NCBI GenBank assembly: GCA_964007475.1
Contig: OZ023273.1
Coordinates: 71,773,842-71,837,841, forward strand
Source: Hybos culiciformis
Lineage: Eukaryota; Arthropoda; Insecta; Diptera; Hybotidae
Direction of reading: 5' to 3'
Length of the DNA stretch: 64,000 nt
In this document: piece by piece, positions 45,317 through 55,042 of the stretch
Position numbering within the stretch: position 1 is the stretch's first letter
How the letters are laid out: every line of letters starts with the position of its first letter
Translations under genes and position numbers: made by a program
The notes under the pieces: generated by a model
The model's input: the letters and a program-made list of their open reading frames with translations, nothing else
Databases searched by the model: none
Told to the model about the DNA's origin: nothing

Positions 45317-45722
45317 GGGGTCCCGAAATAATTTATACGGACATAATTTATACGAAAAAACGACATTATTCATACCATACAAATGAATTATGTCGCTTTC
45401 AGGCACGTCATAATTTATATATGAATAAAGTCGTTCCCGTGTGTCTACCTCACAAATTTTTTTTTTACTCGCATACGATAAATAGTGTCGTTTTAAAATT
45501 GACATTATTCATACGATAAAAAAACGACATTGTTCATACGATAAATAATGTCGTTTTAAAAGCGACATTATTTATACAAAAAAAAAACGACATTATTTAT
45601 GTATGGATAATGTCGTTTTTTTTTTGTATAAATAATATCGCTTTCAAACGACATTATTTATCGTATGAACAATGTCGTTTTTCTCGTATAAATTATGTCC
45701 GTATAAATTATTTCGTAGTGCC
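45317..45722. mobile_element. MULE-like MITE, 406 bp, 9-bp duplication
   Basis: Flanked by AGAGGCTAG at 45308-45316 and 45723-45731. Ends GGGGTCCCGAAATAATTTAT and, inverted, GGCACTACGAAATAATTTAT, then a perfect match through ACGGACATAATTTATACG. The interior is a chain of the same word family: CGACATTATTTATACG-type phrases on both strands. Nine-bp duplications and GG ends suggest the Mutator-like (MULE) superfamily. No coding capacity. Confidence 0.82.
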
Positions 45723-45731
45723 AGAGGCTAG

Positions 45732-46404
45732 AGGCGATGTTTTGGAGGATATGACCCCTTATAGTTTTCGTTTGCCAAAATTTATACGGGAAAAATATGA
45801 GCGAATAAATTCTGGCTACACACATTTTTATATTTTCATATATAATATGTTAAAACCAAGCTTTGAATGCCAAATCTCCAAAAAGTTGGGGTTGTCGGCT
45901 ACATGACATAACCGTGAATGTCATAACCGCGAATTTGTTTTGTCATGTCCGCGAAATAATAAATAAAAGTGTCATAACCGCGAAAAATGAAACACAAAAA
46001 TTAGGTTCTTATCATTTCGCGGTTATACCAAAAACATTTTTTTTAAACGCGAAAAACTTAGCATTTTTTTTTTGTGATAACCGCAATTTCGCGGTTATGA
46101 TAAAAATAAAATTAGTTTCGCGGTTATAACAAAAAAATATGTTATAACCGCGAAACTCATACAAATTCCAGTTTCGCGGTTATGACAAACATTTTTCGCG
46201 GTTATGTCAGTTCACCGGGGTTGCCCACACAAAACGTGTTGGATTTGACATTACGGGACCACCATGTAGGGCAAATCAGAGTTTAAAAAAATGTCCGTGC
46301 TGTTCCGTCACATATGAAATCTTTGGGGTTTATACTTCGGAAAACAGACTTGGATTCCGAAGTTTGGGTATCGCCTCAACCTTGTTACAATTTTCAGAAA
46401 AATT
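45732..46404 (+). pseudogene. Unrecognised coding remnant split by a MITE
   Basis: Plus-strand frame 45732-45887 (VLEDMTPYSFRLPKFIREKY, then NMLKPSFECQISKKLGL) continues in the same frame at 46226 (PTQNVLDLTLRDHH, one stop near 46286, then VRAVPSHMKSLGF) once the MITE at 45897-46216 and one duplication are removed, ending at TGA near 46404. The composition looks like genuine protein. I do not recognise the family. It lies inside the Harbinger element downstream of the Myb gene and may be captured or older host sequence. Confidence 0.45.
45897..46216. mobile_element. MULE-like MITE, 320 bp, 9-bp duplication
   Basis: Flanked by GGGGTTGTC (45888-45896) and GGGGTTGCC (46217-46225), one mismatch in nine. 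Ends GGCTACATGACATAACCG and, inverted, GGTGAACTGACATAACCGCG. The interior is built almost entirely of ATAACCGCGAAA in both orientations. Excision with one duplication keeps the surrounding reading frame open. Confidence 0.8.
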
Positions 46405-46865
46405 GAGCTAATATCTCGAATGAATTTATTCAAAAAAAAAAAAAATCATTTCCCTTACCCATTTTTCCACACGTATATGCTGAATTAATTGCAATTATTT
46501 ATTTAATTTTAATTTTAATTTTATTTGAAAATAATTTAAAAAATTTTAAAAATCACTTTTTTATTTTTATTTTTACACAACAATTGAAAATAAACAAACC
46601 ATAGGCAACAAACATAGGACTACTTAAAAGTAGTCCTAGAAAAAACATTTTTATGGGAAATTTGAAATTTCCCTTTGCAGAATTTTATAAAATCGATTCT
46701 CATTTCGGAACGGCTTTTCACTGAAATTATCCTACATCTATAATTTTTGCTGTCGTTCCAAAAGTAACAAAAACCTAGAAAAAAAATATTGTCCTAGTTT
46801 TTTGTAAAATAGTGTCTTATGGGACGCACTCTTCGTTTTTGCAGATACGACATTATAATTTTGGG

Positions 46866-47480
46866 TCGAACTACCAATCTAATAGAAATTACTTCAGCTT
46901 ATAGGGATAACATAGAGAAAGGTTTTCAGACTGATTCCGTATACACGGATTTTAGCAAAGCATTCGATGTTCTTCCTCATCAGATTATTTTATTTAAATT
47001 GGCTGCGTATGGTTGGTTTCCCACCTTCTTTTATTGAGTGGAAAAAATCTTGGCTTGGTCCTCGGGATTATCAGGAATTAATTTCCCTCTGCAATATCTA
47101 CAACATGCACAGCTACTTCTGGAGTGCCTCAAGGTAGCCATCTCGGTCCACTTGATTTCGTGATCGCTATTAACAATGTTTCACTCATCATTTCGTATAG
47201 CGATCACAACATTTATGTCGATGATATGAAAATTTTTAAAAAAATTTCTGGTCTTTCACACTGCAATCTCTTACAAACTGACCTTAATAGCTTTGGCCTT
47301 TGGTGTATTAAGAATAATCTTCTTCTTAGTGTCTAAGTGTCAAAATATATCATTTTCAAGGAAAAGAAATCCTATTAATTTTGAATACACACTTAATAAT
47401 ATTCGTATTCCCAGAGTCAATGAAGTTAGATTTCTCGGCATTTTGTGTGATTACCAATTCGTCAGCCGAGTACTTATTTG
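46866..47480 (+). pseudogene. Jockey-like LINE reverse transcriptase, 3' part
   Basis: Continuation of the LINE broken at 39919. Reads TNLIEITSAY, VYTDFSKAFDVLPH (first catalytic Asp), after a frameshift near 47030 PQGSHLGPL (47127 on), the YVDD box at 47212-47223, and after a stop/frameshift near 47335 KCQNISFSRKRNPI and EVRFLGILCDYQF to about 47480. These are the canonical reverse-transcriptase blocks of Jockey-type LINEs. Several frameshifts make it non-functional. The sequence stops matching at 47480, where another element begins. Confidence 0.88.
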
Positions 47481-48470
47481 TCGTAACTCTTTTTCTTGAG
47501 TTTTTGAGTTAAGAATGGGATCTATAGTAAAATTTTGATATCTTTCGATTGCTGTCATCAGCATAATGCTATCTAGTCCTATACGAAAGATATTGAGTGT
47601 CCACTTTGTCGTATTTACAAAAAATTGGAAAAATTTCATTGCTTTTTTGCCGTATACTAGTTTCTTGTAATAAATACGACTTTTTTATTCGAAATATTAA
47701 TTTTTAAATAGCTTCCTGCTTATGTGTCGTATTTTATACAAAGCAATTTTAATTATTCCAAATAATTGCTATGGAAACTGCGTACTTATTTGTTGCATTC
47801 AGTACACAATATTTATTGTGGTCTTATTACATATTTTTATATGTTAATCGTATTTTCCGTAATACAACTGGTTATTATTTTGACTTATTTTTATTATATA
47901 GTGGTCGGACTCTTGTGTGCCGTAAAACAAAATAAGGTTAACAGCATGATGTTGGTGAAGTTTTTAGAAGAAAACCAGTCTATAAATTCAATTCATCACA
48001 AATACTCTGAGCGGGGTTATTCCAAAATGTAGAAGATAGACGCGGTTCACAGTGCTATTGAACGTCATCTTCGTGGAGTTTCACTTTAAAGTCCAATCTC
48101 GTTTTTAGGACAGCTAACGAAATCGACTATACGAAAGTGAAATTAGTTATTATGCAGTAAAAAATTCAGATTTTTTTAATTTTCATATTGCTTCAGAAAT
48201 TTTTAATAATTGGATTCCTTTTTTCAAAACTAGATATATTACATACGATAGAAAAAACTTATTTCTTTTGAAGATCCTGAATTTATTACGAAAAAATGTT
48301 TGCTGTCGAGCTCTCTGGGTCGAAACAAGTTACTAATACTTTGAAGCTCATCGAACCTGTTCCTTTTGTATTGAAGAAAAATAAGCACAAAAAGGCAAAA
48401 AAAAAATATGCTTTGGAAAAAATTAAACTTAATTTGAAATAAAAATTAATTTAATTTATATACTTATTAA
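47480..48470 (+). pseudogene. DUF7869-like remnant in an undefined insertion
   Basis: Plus-strand frames around 47940-48060 read VKFLEENQSINSIHHKYSER and GYSKM, then after a stop IDAVHSAIERHLRG, the pattern (E.GH..M..D.VH..IE) of DUF7869 proteins, which look like DDE nuclease relatives found with insect mobile elements. A later frame (48300-48440) ends in a Lys-rich tail. GTCGTA words near 47480, 47620-47660 and 47695-47725 in both orientations suggest inverted ends but I could not fix the boundaries. Confidence 0.5.
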
Positions 48471-49040
48471 AAATAAATATTATGCTCTTTAAAATAAATA
48501 TTTTTTATTTTAATTAATGTTTAATATTGTTGTTAATCAGTGCAAAAAAATTTAATTAAATAATGCACTTAAAAAAATTAAGAAACTTTTTTTGAAATAA
48601 TACAATTTATTAATTTTTTTATCATAATCAATATAATTCCCATGAAATAGAAACTGTTTTTTCATCAACTTTTTATTGGTACATTAAGTATACATACAGC
48701 TATACATATAATGTAAATACCTTTACTTAAAAACTAATTCAGGGTATTAAATAATATTATTATATTTTAAATGAAGAAAAATTAATTTAACATAAAAGCT
48801 TAATTAATTAATGTCCGTCACCAAAATTTATTTTGTTATATTTTGTAATTATTATTACATTTACATTTAATGTGTAAAAAGAAAAGTCTGAATTTGCTAT
48901 GTATGTTATACATTTTAAATGTTAATATATTAAATTATAAAAAAATGAAAACTTTAATAAAAATAAATTAAATTTTTGCGTTGAAATTGTTTTATTTTTA
49001 ATTCAGTTTTAGTGTATTATATTAGTAATTTTGCAATCAA
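48471..49040. other. AT-rich spacer
   Basis: Very AT-rich; nothing recognised. Confidence 0.4.
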
Positions 49041-49049
49041 ATCTTCAAA

Positions 49050-49515
49050 ACCAAAAGTTCGTCCGATTTCAATCAAATTTAGTACATAAAAAGAGGAAAT
49101 AATTAAAAACACAAATTTCGTTACAAAAATGTCCTACCCAGCGACCTTCCCTTGAGAAGGACTTCAAAAGTTCGTCCATTTCATTCAAATTTGGTACATT
49201 AAAAGAGGATATAATTAAACACACAAATTTCGTAACAAAAAATTAGTTGGCCTCCTACCCAGCGACCTCCTCATGGGGAGCACTTCAAATTGTCCGATTT
49301 CATTCAAATTTGGTTAATGAAAAGAGGAAATGATTAAACACACAAATTTCGTAACAAAAAATTTATTGGCCTCCTCTCCAGCGACTTGCCCTACGGAGGA
49401 GTTCAATTGTTTGTCTGATTTCATTCAAATTTGGTACGCAAAAAAAGGAAATGATTAAAAACACAAACTTCGTAAAAAAAAATCAGTCAGAGTCCGTAGC
49501 TAAGCACGGGTTGAC
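49050..49515. repeat. Minisatellite, four units of about 112-123 bp
   Basis: Units share TTCATTCAAATTTGGTAC, AAAGAGGAAATGATTAAA, CACAAATTTCGTAAC and CCTACCCAGCGACCT. The CACAAATTTCGT word occurs at about 49109, 49221, 49340 and 49463 (last one varied). Ends in GTCCGTAGCTAAGCACGGG. Confidence 0.85.
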
Positions 49516-49549
49516 GGTTAAATAAAAAAGTTTTAAGAGGACTGTGGAC

Positions 49550-50244
49550 TAGGGCTTACAAAACCGGACCAAATTTTCAAAACCGGTATTTCGGTTTCTC
49601 GTTATACTAATACCGGGATGCCGGTATTTGAAGTAATTATAAAACGCGAAATTACAATGCAACAAATGTAAAAAAAAAATGATAAAGAAACAAACCAAAA
49701 TTTTAATTCAATATAGGTATGTATAGAAAAACAGTTCAATCCATTTAAAAGTTATCCAAAATAGAACAAAAAAAATACAATAAACAAAATACTTACTATA
49801 ATTTTCCTTTAAAATGTGATTTCAAGAATGTTAAGCTGTCGAGCGATTTGTCGCTTAGCCAGGATGTAATTTTTGTGTGCAGAAGTCCTGCTGCTGAAAA
49901 GGCTCTTTCGGACTAGACGCTAGTGGTGGTATGGATATAAGGTAGTCATATACAGATATATAGATATTTGCCCTTATATTTTCCACTTCGAAGTAAGCTA
50001 CTTCTTGTTTTACAATTTTATTAAGGGAAATTTTACAATTTAAAAATTATTTTTAAGTTAGATATTTTCAATTTTAAAACATGGAACCTAAAAATATGCT
50101 AATTGATAAAAAAAATAAAACATTTTAATAAAAAAGTTATAAACAATGTAACTCCAAATAATAGTATTAAGTAGTCAGTAATACCGGTATTGAACGGTAT
50201 CAAAAATGGTCGGTAATACCGGGATCACGGTATTGCAAGCCCTA
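49550..50244. mobile_element. hAT MITE, 695 bp, 8-bp duplication CTGTGGAC
   Basis: Ends TAGGGCTTACAAAACCGG and, inverted, TAGGGCTTGCAATACCG, with ataccggtat words on both sides; flanked by CTGTGGAC at 49542-49549 and 50245-50252. The right duplication overlaps the first base of the next hAT element, so this one landed exactly on that element's left border. A scrap near 49850-49920 (GAAAAGGCTCTTTCGG) may be the hAT dimerisation region on the minus strand. Confidence 0.85.
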
Positions 50245-50251
50245 CTGTGGA

Positions 50252-51867
50252 CAGGGCCGCTCCAGTTATATGAGCATGATGTGCACTTGCACAGGGCGCC
50301 TAACGAATAGGGCGCCAATCGATTTGTAGTCAAGAACATGCAAATGCATTCGAAATTGGCTACTGTGCACAAAAAAATTCTACCCAGAAAAAAATCAACA
50401 CAGTATACAATTTTTTTTGTATACCATGAGCGCCTAATGTGTAAATAAAAATTCAGCTTAGAATAAAATCAACATAGTTACATAAAATATTGCATCACAT
50501 TTTATATACGTACATATATACAAAACTTTGTTGGCATTGTAAGTTTTTTTGGTTGATAGTATATAAAACAGGGTTCAAAATTTTATTTTATAATTTCACT
50601 CTTATTGTTCTTTATGATAACGATCTTATAAATAAACGATCTTATAAGTCTTATAAAAACTCTGCCTGTAACATAGCTTCCGGTGAACGCATTTTTCCAA
50701 AATTGAAACTCATCAAAACTTACTTGCGAACGGCTATGACATAAGATAGATTGGTGAATTTGTCAATTCTATCGATAGAAAAGGAATTAGTTGAAGCGTT
50801 AGAGTACGATGCATCGATCTATATGGATAAATATTTTGGTACGTTTATACTATAAACGAATGAAGCCGAAGAAGAAGAAGAAGTACTTGGTTTTTGGAAC
50901 ACAAATGTCAAAAATTAGAAAGAAAAAAAAAAGGAACGCCGTTACTATTATTAAGGTTATAAATCAGCTTTCAACTTTTTACATTAGCCGCACGGTCGCT
51001 GCTAAGTTTTATTTTTCAATTCACAAAAATGCGAAATTTTATTTATTTTAGATGTAAAACATTTATTAATTAATAAAAATGTTTATAAAATATTCACATA
51101 TCTGCGAAGTATCTAAATAAAATCTAAATTACGTATTTTTCATACAAAATTCAATGTAAATAAACATTTTATGTGACCACAGATGTCAAAACAGTGAATT
51201 GACAGATAAAATAAAATTGACAATGTCTTAAGTAAGTATAGCGACATCTTTTGGAGTTTCCATAAGTAGCACGCTTGTATAAACCTGTTCATATAACATT
51301 TTAATGCCTACGAATAATTTCATAATACCTACAAAAAAATTTATACCATCAGTTCAATGGATTTAATAAAAAACTTGTAAAAATGTATTCACAATTATCA
51401 TATCTCACTCTTCTATTTCATATTTCTTTCTTTTATAAATTTTGAACATGTTTAATAATAAGTAAGTAAATGGGCGGGTTAAAATTTTAACAACTATCAG
51501 CTAATTTTTTTCTGTCAGCTCATCACTTCCGGCTCACTCCATTTTCAACGTGAGTTCCAGTATTTTTTATTCATTATTATTTTGTTAAAGAAATTCAAAA
51601 AAAATTGTAGGTTGGGGGGGGGGGGGGGGAAATCGGTGGGTGAGGGAAAATTTTTTTGGAACACAAATGTCAAAAAATAAAAAATATAAACTTATAAAAA
51701 AAGTAAATATTTGTTTTGGTATATGTATATTTATTTGGGGATACCTCGTTAAAAAAGCGCCTTAGTATAGTATACCTCAATAGTGACGTGGAAATGACTT
51801 ATACCATGCTTGTGGGCACAATTTTCATAATTAGCACAGGGCGCCGAATCAGCTTGAACCGGGCCTG
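50252..51867 (+). mobile_element. hAT element with C-terminal transposase remnant
   Basis: Ends CAGGGCCGCTCCAG and, inverted, CAGGCCCGGTTCAAG; target duplication ACTGTGGA at 49541-49548 (partly shared with the later insert) and 51868-51875. The GGGCGCC subterminal words match the hAT at 19707-20843. Contains a poly(G) run at 51613-51629 and a repeated word TTTTTGGAACACAAATGTC at about 50892 and 51654. Confidence 0.8.
50655..50830 (+). pseudogene. hAT dimerisation-domain remnant
   Basis: Reads CNIASGERIFPKLKLIKTYL, a stop (TAA at 50742-50744) at a site where relatives have Gln or Glu, then DRLVNLSILSIEKELVEALE. It is the C-terminal hAT dimerisation domain; everything upstream is lost. Confidence 0.85.
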
Positions 51868-52080
51868 ACTGTGGACACACATACTTGAAACTGATTACAA
51901 CAGTCTATAACTAGAAACGTGGGGCGCTTTTTTTGAGCTAATAATATAGATGTGCAGGTGTGCAGGTGTGCAGGTAAAAAATTTACGACACATTTGTAGT
52001 GTTACCTCAAAAATGCGCCCCACTTTTCTAGTTATAGACTGTTGTAATCAGTTTCAAGTATGTAATGTGTGTCCACAATC
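51868..52080. mobile_element. Palindromic MITE hosting the hAT insertions
   Basis: Left arm ACTGTGGACACACATACTTG...CTATAACTAGAAACG and right arm CTAGTTATAGACTGTTG...TGTGTGTCCACAATCC are inverted repeats of about 60 bp around a core with a GTGCAG triplet repeat (51955-51975). The extreme left end (GAGGACTGTGGAC) lies at 49538-49549, separated by the two hAT insertions. Confidence 0.8.
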
Positions 52081-52214
52081 CTCCGGAGAAAAACTTTTTT
52101 TTTTCTTTTTAGTCAATTTAATAACGTGGTTTTTAAAACTTTTTTATTTAATATTTTAAAATATTTTTTTTTGTAATAAAATTTTAAGAAAAAAAAATAA
52201 TGCCTTTAGATAAA

Positions 52215-52616
52215 TAAGGAAGTTTGGTTTTCAGGTCTTTTAAAAGAAAAGATATGCTAGTACGGAGTTCCTGCTATAGGTGGCAGAAGCCATGTGCCGA
52301 AGAATGTCGTCGTACTCATTTAGGCTAATTTTATTAATTTGAATTGGTTTGGGGTTTTTAAAATATCTACATCTATAATGTTGTCAGGTGCAAAAGATAG
52401 TAAATAGACGGAATTTACTATAATTTCAGCCTTCCCCATGTTGATATTTTATTTCTTCTAACTTTTGTTATGAACCATTTGCTGTTCACTGCCACGTAGC
52501 CACCCATCGACAAGCTTAGACCAGGCCTATGAACCAGGATTACAGGCAGTGGACTCGGCCCCAGTTTATATTCGGCTGGTAGAGCTATTTCGTTAGCCTT
52601 CGCCATCTTTTATTAT
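52215..52616 (-). pseudogene. Unrecognised coding remnant
   Basis: Minus strand: ATG at 52606, frame MAKANEIALPAEYKLGPSPL to the stop at 52418; a second frame at about 52375-52215 reads INKISLNEYDDILRHMASAT. GC and codon use are higher than in the flanks, so I think it is real coding sequence or a recently active element. No family recognised and no introns defined. Confidence 0.35.
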
Positions 52617-52619
52617 AAA

Positions 52620-53160
52620 TTTCTTACGATAAAACTCTAGAGTTCTATCAGAACTCGCATATTTATTTATGCAACCTCGGATTTTTAAACCTTCCCACCT
52701 AAATTTTAATTATAAATAACAAAAAATTTAAAAATATTCATATTTTTTACTTGAGTGTCAAACTTATTTTTAAACATTTAATAAGAGATAATGCAAATTT
52801 TATAGTTATGTTCAAAAAAAAATTATTTTGTAAAAATGAAATAAATAATTTTGGGTGATGAAAATTCTATCCTAATTCTAGAAATTACCTTTATTGAATT
52901 TAAGTTCAGATTTGTTTTCGCAACAAGTGTATGAATAAAACTCCGAATTTAATTTTTGTTTTAAATTAAATTTAATCTTATCGAATTTATTTTTACCCAA
53001 TTTTGAAAGTTTCTAATTATTGTTTTAAGTAACAATAATTTGAATTTACATTTCATGTGATGTTACAATAGAAAATTACGAGTAGATGAATATAAATACA
53101 AAAATTAAATAAATTTAATTATTTTTAATTAAAAAAAAAACCGTTGAAATATTTGAAACC
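52620..53160. other. AT-rich spacer upstream of the peptide gene
   Basis: No repeats or coding sequence recognised. Confidence 0.35.
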
Positions 53161-53171
53161 TCTTATTTTTT

Positions 53172-53179
53172 TATATAAA
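53172..53179 (+). promoter_or_regulatory. TATA box of the small peptide gene
   Basis: TATATAAA, 55 bp upstream of the ATG at 53234, a plausible distance for a short 5' leader starting near 53200. Confidence 0.6.
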
Positions 53180-53233
53180 GTGAAATCAATCTCATGTAGG
53201 AGTTAATTTGAAAATATATTCGGAAAAAAAAAT

Positions 53234-53440
53234 ATGAAGTGTTCATTTGTTATTATCGTTGCCACAATTTTGTTTGCAATGTGTATTTATGGCAACACTG
53301 CAACCACACCAGGAGAATTGGACGTTGCTGAACTGAGAAATTTGTTTTGGGCGGTGATTCGTGTTCTCGCTGAGGCCTATGCTGGTATTGTTGATGCTTT
53401 TATCCCTTGGATCCCTGGGCTCCCTTGGATATTAGGCTAA
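53234..53440 (+). CDS. Small secreted peptide precursor, 68 aa
   Basis: Intact single-exon ORF from ATG at 53234 to the stop at 53438-53440. Residues 1-20 (MKCSFVIIVATILFAMCIYG) are a classic signal peptide. Residues about 21-33 are a short acidic linker (TTPGELDVAELR), perhaps a propeptide. The rest is strongly hydrophobic and Trp/Pro-rich, with an FIPWIPGLPWIL segment, and the chain ends in Gly, which is the usual donor for C-terminal amidation. There is no cysteine after the signal. Together with a TATA box at 53172 and AATAAA at 53549 this looks like a complete tiny gene. Candidate roles are a host-defence, venom/salivary or neuropeptide-like product; I do not recognise the family. Confidence 0.65.
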   Translation: MKCSFVIIVATILFAMCIYGNTATTPGELDVAELRNLFWAVIRVLAEAYAGIVDAFIPWIPGLPWILG

Positions 53441-53548
53441 TTTGAAAAAGTAAAATGTTTGAAATCTAACTTGTGAAATATTAAGCTTTAAAATAATCTA
53501 AAACGGTTTTTCAATATAATTTAAGCTTGGGACGTAGGAAGTCCTCTT

Positions 53549-53554
53549 AATAAA
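53549..53554 (+). terminator. Poly(A) signal AATAAA
   Basis: 109 bp beyond the stop codon of the small peptide gene. Confidence 0.55.
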
Positions 53555-53668
53555 GTAGTATTCTTTATTTTATAAAGCTAGAATATAATTTACAATGCGA
53601 CTTTTTTAAAGTTAAATTTGTAAATTTTTCACTGAATATATATTTATGTAATATGTATTTCCAGCTTA

Positions 53669-53676
53669 CTTATTAC
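53669..53676. repeat. Left target-site duplication (CTTATTAC)
   Basis: Identical 8 bp at 55035-55042. Confidence 0.85.
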
Positions 53677-55034
53677 TAGACTGCGGATTTACATGCAATT
53701 TTTTGTTTTCAGTTTAAAATAAGAATACACTTTCAATATCGTCTTCTAATAAATTGTAAAAGAGATTTTCGTTAACATATCGAAATATGCATTTTTTATG
53801 CAAAATTTATGCAAGTGCATATGTAGCAAATATGCACAAAATATGCAAATATATGCAAACATATGCAAAATATGCAGAAAAATACTTTAGGGAAAATAAG
53901 AATTAGTGAAAAATACTTGTTATTTCACATCGAAATTAGTGTATTCAATTGATAAAAATATTCAATTATAACTCAAATCGTAATAAATTATAATTTTTTT
54001 TTTCAATATTATCAACGCAGAGCTGACTAAAATTAAGTATTTTGCAATATAAGTACAAGTAACAATACTGCAGTATTTTCTCACAATATACTGGTACTGC
54101 AGAAAATTTAAGTACCAGTATACTGGTACTGCAAAATTACTGCAGTACCAATATACTATACTACACTAATATATACTATACTATACTGGTACCGCTTTTT
54201 TGTTTGCAGTACCAGTACATTGTTATTGCAGTATTTTTGCAGTACCAGTATACTGGTGGTACTTTAACTTTCTGCAGTGCCAGTACATTGTAAGAAAATA
54301 CTGCAATACTTTTACAGTACCAGTATACTGGTACTGCATATTGTACGAAAATACTTTAATTTAGTCAGCTCTCTCAACGGTGAATTTATGCTGCGTGTCA
54401 TTGAAGATGAATTTGCATGCCGAAAAAGACCTCTCGACATCAAATGATGTGGTAGAAGCATATCTAAAATATTCGCTGTACTTTCCAGAACAACAATTTA
54501 TTAAATTGAAAAATATCTGGATTTGTGTTTTCTTTTTCTCCGTAAAAACCTGGTATTTTCACAAATTAACCAAAAATATCACCAGCCAGAACATATAAAA
54601 AATTGTTACCATTTCGACGAAAAATTTACGACTTCAACTACAACAAAATTTCGAAACCAGACTTCAAAATTTAAAAAACCTAAATCAATGTATGTGCATT
54701 TGAGTAAAATCACTTTTTTTTTTGCCCATTTTTTTTTTTTGATAATTTATTTTGAAATTCAGTAGGAAGTACTATGCCGTATTCTATTGTAATATTTATT
54801 ACTTCTAATAAAACAATAGTAATTTTTTAACTTTACAAGACAAAAAACAAGATATGTAAAATATACGTAGATATGCAAAATATGCAAATATGCTTAAATA
54901 TGCAGAATATGCAAATATGCAGTATAAATACGTTTCAAATAATTTGTTTTTGAACAAAACGTGCTTAACTGTTTCTCTTTTTCTTCTAGGCTAATTCTGT
55001 ACGAATATGCAATTGCATATAAATCCGCAGTCTA
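53677..55034. mobile_element. hAT element, 1,358 bp, with remnant transposase
   Basis: Terminal repeats TAGACTGCGGATTTACATGC and, inverted, TAGACTGCGGATTTATATGC, with a perfect 8-bp duplication CTTATTAC fitting nTnnnnAn. Subterminal regions are filled with AAATATGCAAATATGC words. On the minus strand at about 54445-54375 a frame reads FDVERSFSACKFIFND, the hAT dimerisation motif. A second MITE (54019-54372) is nested inside it. Confidence 0.88.
54019..54372. mobile_element. Nested MITE built of a palindromic CAGTATACTGG-type word
   Basis: Ends AGAGCTGACTAAAATTAAGT and, inverted, AGAGCTGACTAAATTAAAGT; flanks ATCAACGC (54011-54018) and CTCAACGG (54373-54380) agree in six of eight positions. The interior is a run of CAGTACCAGTATACTGGTAC, itself palindromic. 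It lies in the hAT dimerisation motif of the host element. Confidence 0.75.
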
Positions 55035-55042
55035 CTTATTAC

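Larger units (their letters stand above)
40966..46831. mobile_element. PIF/Harbinger element, 5.9 kb
   Basis: Terminal inverted repeats GAGTGCGTCCCATAAG and CTTATGGGACGCACTC, flanked by TTA (40963-40965) and TTC (46832-46834), close to the 3-bp TTA/TAA duplication expected for PIF/Harbinger. It carries the two genes typical of the superfamily: a DDE transposase on the plus strand and a Myb/SANT-like protein on the minus strand, convergent. It also holds a hAT-like insertion in the transposase, a Tourist-like MITE and two MITEs with 9-bp duplications. Confidence 0.85.
39920..46865. mobile_element. Inverted-repeat element inserted in the LINE (outer shell)
   Basis: About 26-bp terminal repeats: CCCAAAATTATAATGTCGTA at 39921 and its inverse ending at 46865, flanked by TCG (39917-39919, 46866-46868). 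Removing the insert and one TCG keeps the LINE frame open across the join. The shell proper is only about 1.1 kb (39920-40962 plus 46832-46865); the rest is a Harbinger element. Degenerate copies of its terminal word (ATTATAATGTCGTAAC) recur near 40088, 40183 and 40318. Confidence 0.75.
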
